9,246 nucleotides of DNA, from assembly GCA_036723735.1 (NCBI GenBank), contig DAIMGT010000097.1:1-9246 (forward strand). The letters are read 5' to 3'. A program made the position numbers and the translations under genes. Below, piece by piece: positions 5,777 through 9,246 of this stretch (positions are counted from its first letter, which is position 1; each line of letters starts with the position of its first letter). The notes below the pieces were generated by a model. It saw only the letters and a list, made by a program, of their open reading frames with translations. It did not search any database and had not been told where the DNA came from. The DNA is from UBA4656 sp002405525 (GTDB lineage Bacteria; Pseudomonadota; Gammaproteobacteria; Xanthomonadales; Ahniellaceae).

Positions 5777-8461
5777 ATGACACATCAATGGATTGGCGAG
5801 CATTTCGCGAACGATCGGCGCGTCATGCATCCGGTCCGCGCAGGTTTCGTGCTCGTGGCCCTGATGTACGGCGCCATCGCAGGCGCAGCCCAGGTCGTGG
5901 TCGACGGCCCGCAGGGCTCGGAGAGCTTCGGAGGATCGCCCAGCGCCGACGATTCAGTCATCGCGCTGCCCAACGGCAACTTCGTGGTGATCGACGTCCT
6001 GTTCGACGCCCCGGGGCCGATCGTCGATGTCGGTGCGGTCTACCTGTACCGGCCGGACGGCGTGTTGATCAGCTCCTTGACAGGCAGTTCGACGAACGAC
6101 CAAGTCGGTCAAGAGGGCATCGTTGTGTTGCCCTCCGGGAACTTCGTGGTGAAGAGCCCAGTCTGGGACAATGGCGCCATCCGCAGCGCGGGAGCAGCAA
6201 CCTTCGTCTCGGGCACGACCGGCATCAATGGCGTGGTGTCGCCCGCCAATTCGTTGGTTGGCAACAGCGCAGGCGCCGGGGTGGGGCGCGAAGTCCGCGT
6301 CTTGAGCACCGGAAACTATGTCGTGGGAGGGGTTGGGGGGGCCACTTTCGGCTCCGGGCTGACGGGCGTCACGGGCGTCCGCTCGGCCGCCAACTCGCTG
6401 GTGTCGAGCAATGGCGCGGACTTTTTCGATGTCGTCCCGTTGCGCAACGGCAACTATGTGGCGTCCTGCTTTGGCTGCGACAACGGCACGGCGACCGATG
6501 CGGGCGCGGCGACCTTCGGCTCAGGAACCACCGGGGTCGTTGGCCTGATTTCGCCGGCCAACTCGCTGGTCGGCACGACGGCGAACAGCCGGGTCGGTCG
6601 GTTCGTCTTCGCCTTGAGCAACGGCAACTACGTCGTCAGCAGCCCGAATTGGGGGACCGCCGCTGCGGCCGATCTTGGCGCAGTCACTTTCGGCTCAGGC
6701 ACGTTGGGAGTCCGTGGCGCCGTTTCGGCCACCAATTCGCTGGTCGGAACCAGCGCCGGTGATGCCGTGGGCGGCGGCTCGTTGCAAGCGTTCGGACGCG
6801 ATGGTGTCGTCGCCTTGACCAATGGCAACTACGTGGTGGTGAGCCCCGCCTGGAACAATGGGGCGACGGTCGATGCGGGTGCGGCGACGTTCGGCTCGGG
6901 CATCGGCGGAATCAGTGGCGCGGTCTCGCCGGTCAACTCGCTGGTCGGGAGTGCGGCGCAGGATCGCGTCAGCGGCGGTGGCGTCACGGCACTGAGCAAC
7001 GGGAACTATGTGGTGCGCAGCCCCAATTGGCGCAATGGATCGGTTGGCGATGTAGGCGCGGTGACCTTCGGCCCGGGCACCAACGGCATCACCGGGCTGG
7101 TTGCGCCCGCCAACTCGCTGGTCGGCAGCGCGACGGGTGACGCGGTCGGCTCCGGCGGTGTTTTCGCACTGTCGAACGGCAGCTACGTCGTGAGCAGCCC
7201 CGCCTGGGACTCCGGCCCTGCGATCGATGCGGGCGCGGCGACTTTCGGTTCGGGCAGCACCGGCATCAGTGGCGCGGTCTCGCCGCTGAACTCTCTGGTC
7301 GGCAACGCGCCCGGTGATGCGGTGGGCGTTGGCGGCATCACGGCCCTGAGCAACGGCCACTACGTCGTGCTCAGTCGCGACTGGGACAACGGCTCGACGA
7401 CCAATGTGGGCGCGGCGACGTTCGGTTCCGGCACCGCTGGCGTCATTGGTCTGGTGTCTCAGGCGAACTCGCTGGTCGGCAGTGCCGCGGGCGATGCCGT
7501 GAGCTCCGGCGGCGTCGTCCCGTTGATCAACGGCAACTACGTGGTCAGCAGCCCTGACTGGGACTCCGGCGCGGCGACCAATGCCGGCGCGGCGACGTTT
7601 GCGTCGGGAGCCACCGGCATCAACGGCCCGGTCTCGCAGACCAACTCGCTGGTCGGCAGCGCGGCGCAGGACGGAGTCGGCAGCAGCGGCATCGCGGCAC
7701 TGACGACGGGCAACTACGTGGTGGGCAGTCCGGGGTGGGACCACGGTGCCACGGCGAACGTCGGCGCGGCAACGTTCGGCTCGGGCACCAACGGCATCAG
7801 CGGCGTGATTTCGACGGCCAACTCCTTGGTCGGCACCCGTGCCGATGACCGCGTCAGCGGCAATGGGATTTTCGCCCTCGCGAACGGCAACTACGTGGTG
7901 AAGAGCCTCCGGTGGGACAACGGCGCGGTGATCGATGGTGGCGCCGTCACCCTGGGCCTCGCCGCCGGCAACGTGGTCGGCCCGATCACCGACGAGCACA
8001 GCGTGCTGGGTCAAGATCGGACGTTCGTCGAACCGGGCTTCGCCTACGACGCACTGCGCAACCAACTGATCGTCGGTCAGCCTAACAGCAGCCGCGTCGT
8101 GCTGCATCGAACCGGCCTGGCCACTGCGATCAGCATCGTCGGCGAAACGCCCGATCCATCGTTCGTGGGGCAGTTGGTGACTTTCACCGCCTTGTTGACG
8201 GCCACGCCGACCGCGCCCAGCGACGGACTGGTCACGTTTCGGGCCAGCACCGGCGAGGCGTGCACCGATCCCACACCGACCGCGATCTCCGCCAGCACAG
8301 CGCAGTATTCCTGCGCCTTCGCGTTCGCCGCGCAGGGCCAATCGACCGTCGTCGCCGAATACATCGGTTCCATCATCCACGCCTACAGCGGCTCCGGCCC
8401 CGAGTTCCACACCACTACACCGGCAATCAATCTCTTCACGGACGGCTTCGAGGCGCCATGA
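5777..8461 (+). CDS. Secreted FG-GAP-like repeat protein with Ig-like domain and DGFE tail
   Basis: This is an 894-aa protein. The signal peptide is unusual: about 20 polar residues, then a hydrophobic core FVLVALMYGAIAGA, with probable cleavage near residues 37-39. Residues 39-98 form a diverged first repeat ending GAVYLY..DG. Eleven full repeats start at residues 99, 158, 206, 262, 320, 387, 446, 505, 564, 623 and 682, and a partial one at 741. The pattern is NSLVGS..D.VG.GG..ALSNGNYVV.SP.WDNG...AGAATFGSGT.GI.G.VS. Its spacing and the GAVYLY variant resemble FG-GAP / integrin-type propeller blades without the calcium loop; this fold call is inference. Residues about 783-873 resemble a bacterial Ig-like domain (FVGQLVTFTA...GLVTFRAS) with a possible disulfide Cys829-Cys846. 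The last nine residues are LFTDGFEAP. It is probably exported or surface-exposed, perhaps in adhesion. It stands alone between inverted elements A and B. No enzymatic motif was seen. Confidence 0.9.
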   Translation: MTHQWIGEHFANDRRVMHPVRAGFVLVALMYGAIAGAAQVVVDGPQGSESFGGSPSADDSVIALPNGNFVVIDVLFDAPGPIVDVGAVYLYRPDGVLISSLTGSSTNDQVGQEGIVVLPSGNFVVKSPVWDNGAIRSAGAATFVSGTTGINGVVSPANSLVGNSAGAGVGREVRVLSTGNYVVGGVGGATFGSGLTGVTGVRSAANSLVSSNGADFFDVVPLRNGNYVASCFGCDNGTATDAGAATFGSGTTGVVGLISPANSLVGTTANSRVGRFVFALSNGNYVVSSPNWGTAAAADLGAVTFGSGTLGVRGAVSATNSLVGTSAGDAVGGGSLQAFGRDGVVALTNGNYVVVSPAWNNGATVDAGAATFGSGIGGISGAVSPVNSLVGSAAQDRVSGGGVTALSNGNYVVRSPNWRNGSVGDVGAVTFGPGTNGITGLVAPANSLVGSATGDAVGSGGVFALSNGSYVVSSPAWDSGPAIDAGAATFGSGSTGISGAVSPLNSLVGNAPGDAVGVGGITALSNGHYVVLSRDWDNGSTTNVGAATFGSGTAGVIGLVSQANSLVGSAAGDAVSSGGVVPLINGNYVVSSPDWDSGAATNAGAATFASGATGINGPVSQTNSLVGSAAQDGVGSSGIAALTTGNYVVGSPGWDHGATANVGAATFGSGTNGISGVISTANSLVGTRADDRVSGNGIFALANGNYVVKSLRWDNGAVIDGGAVTLGLAAGNVVGPITDEHSVLGQDRTFVEPGFAYDALRNQLIVGQPNSSRVVLHRTGLATAISIVGETPDPSFVGQLVTFTALLTATPTAPSDGLVTFRASTGEACTDPTPTAISASTAQYSCAFAFAAQGQSTVVAEYIGSIIHAYSGSGPEFHTTTPAINLFTDGFEAP
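6071..7996 (+). repeat. Intragenic tandem repeat array, 11 units, mainly 177 bp (59 codons)
   Basis: Unit starts, taken at the codon for the first residue of the NSLVG-like motif, are 6071, 6248, 6392, 6560, 6734, 6935, 7112, 7289, 7466, 7643 and 7820; the next partial unit begins at 7997. Unit lengths in codons are 59, 48, 56, 58, 67, then six consecutive units of exactly 59. All lengths are whole codons, so gain or loss of a unit keeps the frame. The last six units are the most alike, and the first five carry deletions or an insertion. Confidence 0.93.
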
Positions 8462-8710
8462 ACGGGCCGAGTCTTCCCGGGCAATCCAGCGATCGAGCGG
8501 AAGAGAGGCGAAAACCTCGCGGCAGCTCCAAGCGCGGCCTGGGGATCGGGCAGTCCGAATCGTTTCGAGTGTCGGAGCGGTTTTCGTGCGCATTCGCGAG
8601 GTCGCGGGAAATCGGCCCGCACAGGACGGTGCCATGCGGTTTCGTCGCGGTGGTCGGAATCGACGGTTGACCCCGCGGCCGATTCCTCGCGACCTCATGA
8701 GACGTTCGGG
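8462..8710. other. Non-coding spacer after the repeat-protein gene
   Basis: These 249 bases hold no gene I would defend. An ATG at 8458 overlapping the stop could give a 70-codon Arg/Ser-rich frame to 8670, but it has no ribosome binding site and no recognisable content. The notable structure is the inverted repeat at 8598-8696. No T-run terminator was found. Confidence 0.5.
8598..8696. repeat. 20-bp inverted repeat with 59-base loop
   Basis: The arm at 8598-8617 and the arm at 8677-8696 are reverse complements at 18 of 20 positions (GGCCGATT...CGCGACCTC on the right arm). It begins 136 bp after the stop of the repeat-protein gene and ends 14 bp before element B. It is not part of the A/B element. 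It could slow or protect the 3' end of the transcript, or be a separate palindromic repeat. Confidence 0.65.
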
Positions 8711-9033
8711 TTAAGGAGCCTCTGAACAAGTCCCGCCGCCCGCGTTGTTTCTGTGCGCCGTCGCAACACGGCGGACGCCGCAGGGCATGGTGGTTCCATG
8801 TCCAAGGCGTCCAACGCTGGTGCGGCGGCGCACAGAAACAACCCTTCGGGCCGGGCGTGGCCCGCTCCCGGCGGGCCACTGCATTCCCCACATCCCTGTG
8901 GGTCAGATGGTGCGGCCGTCCAGCCGCGTTGCGCGTCTTGGACATGGAACCACCATGCCCTGCGACGCGCGCCTTGCTGGCCAGCCGCGCAACCTCCGGC
9001 GCGGGTGCGGGGACTCGTTCAGAGGCTCCTTAA
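8711..9033 (-). mobile_element. Element B: 323-bp palindromic MITE-like element, reversed copy of element A
   Basis: The reverse complement of this stretch aligns with element A (5365-5636) from end to end, apart from one 51-bp insertion (8856-8906). The 51-bp difference exactly accounts for 323 versus 272. The ends form a 34-bp inverted repeat (8711-8744 with 9000-9033, 30 of 34), both bounded by TTAA. The hairpin equivalent to A's hairpin 2 has arms 8744-8760 and 8826-8842, a perfect 17-bp match. The 21-bp core occurs at 8780-8800 and inverted at 8943-8963, also perfect. Relative to A, the core stem is CATGG/CCATG instead of CGTGG/CCACG, changed on both sides. No transposase is present. It lies 69 bp upstream of the last gene and, with A, brackets the repeat-protein gene. 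Confidence 0.8.
8856..8906. repeat. 51-bp double-hairpin insertion inside element B
   Basis: Absent from element A, this block consists of two adjacent hairpins. GTGGCCCGC and GCGGGCCAC flank loop TCCCG (8857-8879, 9-bp stem). CCCACA and TGTGGG flank loop TCCC (8887-8902, 6-bp stem). Its size and twin-hairpin form resemble a REP-type repeat that inserted into the older element, but no standard REP head (such as GTAG) is obvious. Confidence 0.6.
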
Positions 9034-9061
9034 GAGTTCGACCACATTTCCGCGCGTTTCT

Positions 9062-9093
9062 GGATGCGCCACCCATCACGACGCATCCGGAGG
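9062..9093 (+). promoter_or_regulatory. Small hairpin abutting the Shine-Dalgarno of the last gene
   Basis: GGATGCG (9062-9068) and CGCATCC (9082-9088) are exact reverse complements with a 13-base loop. The right arm ends directly before GGAGG (9089-9093), which sits 9 bases before the ATG at 9103. The Shine-Dalgarno is strong. The hairpin could help keep the site exposed, or be chance. Confidence 0.45.
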
Positions 9094-9102
9094 AAATCAA
9101 TC

Positions 9103-9246
9103 ATGTTCCGTGACCTGCTGCTTGGCGGCCTTCTCGTCGCCGCTGCGTTACCCACCCAGGCTGACCCCGTCATCGAGGGATATGCCATCCACGCCGGAGG
9201 AACCTCACGCGCGAGAGCGGCAACGGGGTCAGCGGCAACGGGGTCA
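9103..9246 (+). CDS. Secreted protein, N-terminal fragment (cut by window end)
   Basis: Forty-eight codons are open to the edge. The first 19 residues (MFRDLLLGGLLVAALPTQA) make a clean signal peptide with likely cleavage after TQA, before DPVIEGYAIHAGG. The ATG has a strong GGAGG Shine-Dalgarno. The mature start, with an acidic residue then an aliphatic stretch and GG, is reminiscent of other small secreted Xanthomonadales proteins, but I cannot name a family from about 28 residues. The last 31 bases are a 15-bp tandem repeat. In this frame the repeat reads AATGS; in another frame it would read SGNGV, so a frame disturbance near the edge cannot be excluded. Confidence 0.6.
   Translation, partial: MFRDLLLGGLLVAAALPTQADPVIEGYAIHAGGTSRARAATGSAATGS
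9216..9246 (+). repeat. 15-bp tandem repeat running into the window end
   Basis: AGCGGCAACGGGGTC occurs at 9216-9230 and again at 9231-9245, and the next base (A) fits a third copy. The unit is five codons long, so unit-number changes would not shift the frame. Whether the array continues cannot be seen. Confidence 0.7.

Noticed and set aside
6071..7996. Regular repeats considered as a CRISPR array.
   Set aside because: The period is 177 bp, the repeats are continuous coding sequence in one frame, and there are no short palindromic repeats with unique spacers.
8458..8670. A 70-codon frame overlapping the stop of the repeat protein (ATGA).
   Set aside because: It has no Shine-Dalgarno, biased Arg/Ser composition and no recognisable motif, and it runs through one arm of the inverted repeat at 8598-8696.
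6695..8698. A 667-codon open frame on the minus strand opposite the repeat protein.
   Set aside because: It mirrors the 177-bp repeats and high third-position GC of the + strand gene. The product is Arg/Ala/Asp-rich low-complexity, with no signal or motif.

Overview
The window is GC-rich DNA (about two-thirds G+C by eye), and every main gene reads on the + strand. The gene set points to a Gram-negative gammaproteobacterium of the Xanthomonadales / Lysobacterales (Rhodanobacteraceae or Lysobacteraceae type). It has an outer-membrane-type lipoprotein, an ECF-like sigma factor overlapping a Ser/Thr kinase with TPRs, and secreted proteins, one ending in a DGFE tail that I associate with this order. 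The taxonomic call is inference.

Layout: (i) 136-1791, a lipoprotein with four Asp-box (BNR) motifs. (ii) 1792-2055, a gene-free stretch with a 25-bp tandem repeat and four copies of ATCCGGGAC, one of them inverted. (iii) 2056-2616, a sigma factor of the Sigma70_ECF type, overlapping by 7 bp (iv) 2610-5312, a 900-aa membrane Ser/Thr kinase with a TPR C-terminal half. (v) 5365-5636, palindromic mobile-like element A. (vi) 5777-8461, an 894-aa secreted protein made of about twelve FG-GAP-like repeats, six of which have an exact 177-bp period, followed by an Ig-like domain and a short LFTDGFEAP tail. (vii) 8462-8710, non-coding, with a 20-bp inverted repeat. (viii) 8711-9033, element B, the same element as A in opposite orientation with an extra 51-bp double hairpin. 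(ix) 9103-9246, the start of another secreted protein, cut by the window edge.

How they may work together: sigma factor and kinase form one translationally linked unit with no anti-sigma gene beside it. The sigma factor carries RPTD where classical ECF factors carry an acidic D-x-E-D patch, so the linked kinase may switch it on by phosphorylating that threonine, as reported for EcfK/PknS and EcfP/PknT. The secreted repeat protein is bracketed by inverted copies of one structured element, which makes it look like an accessory cassette that may invert or move.

The least ordinary signal is the A/B element itself. It has a 34-bp terminal inverted repeat and two internal hairpins, and where the two copies differ in the best-paired stems, the differences are matched on the opposite strand of the stem. 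That indicates selection, or a copying process, that preserves the fold.
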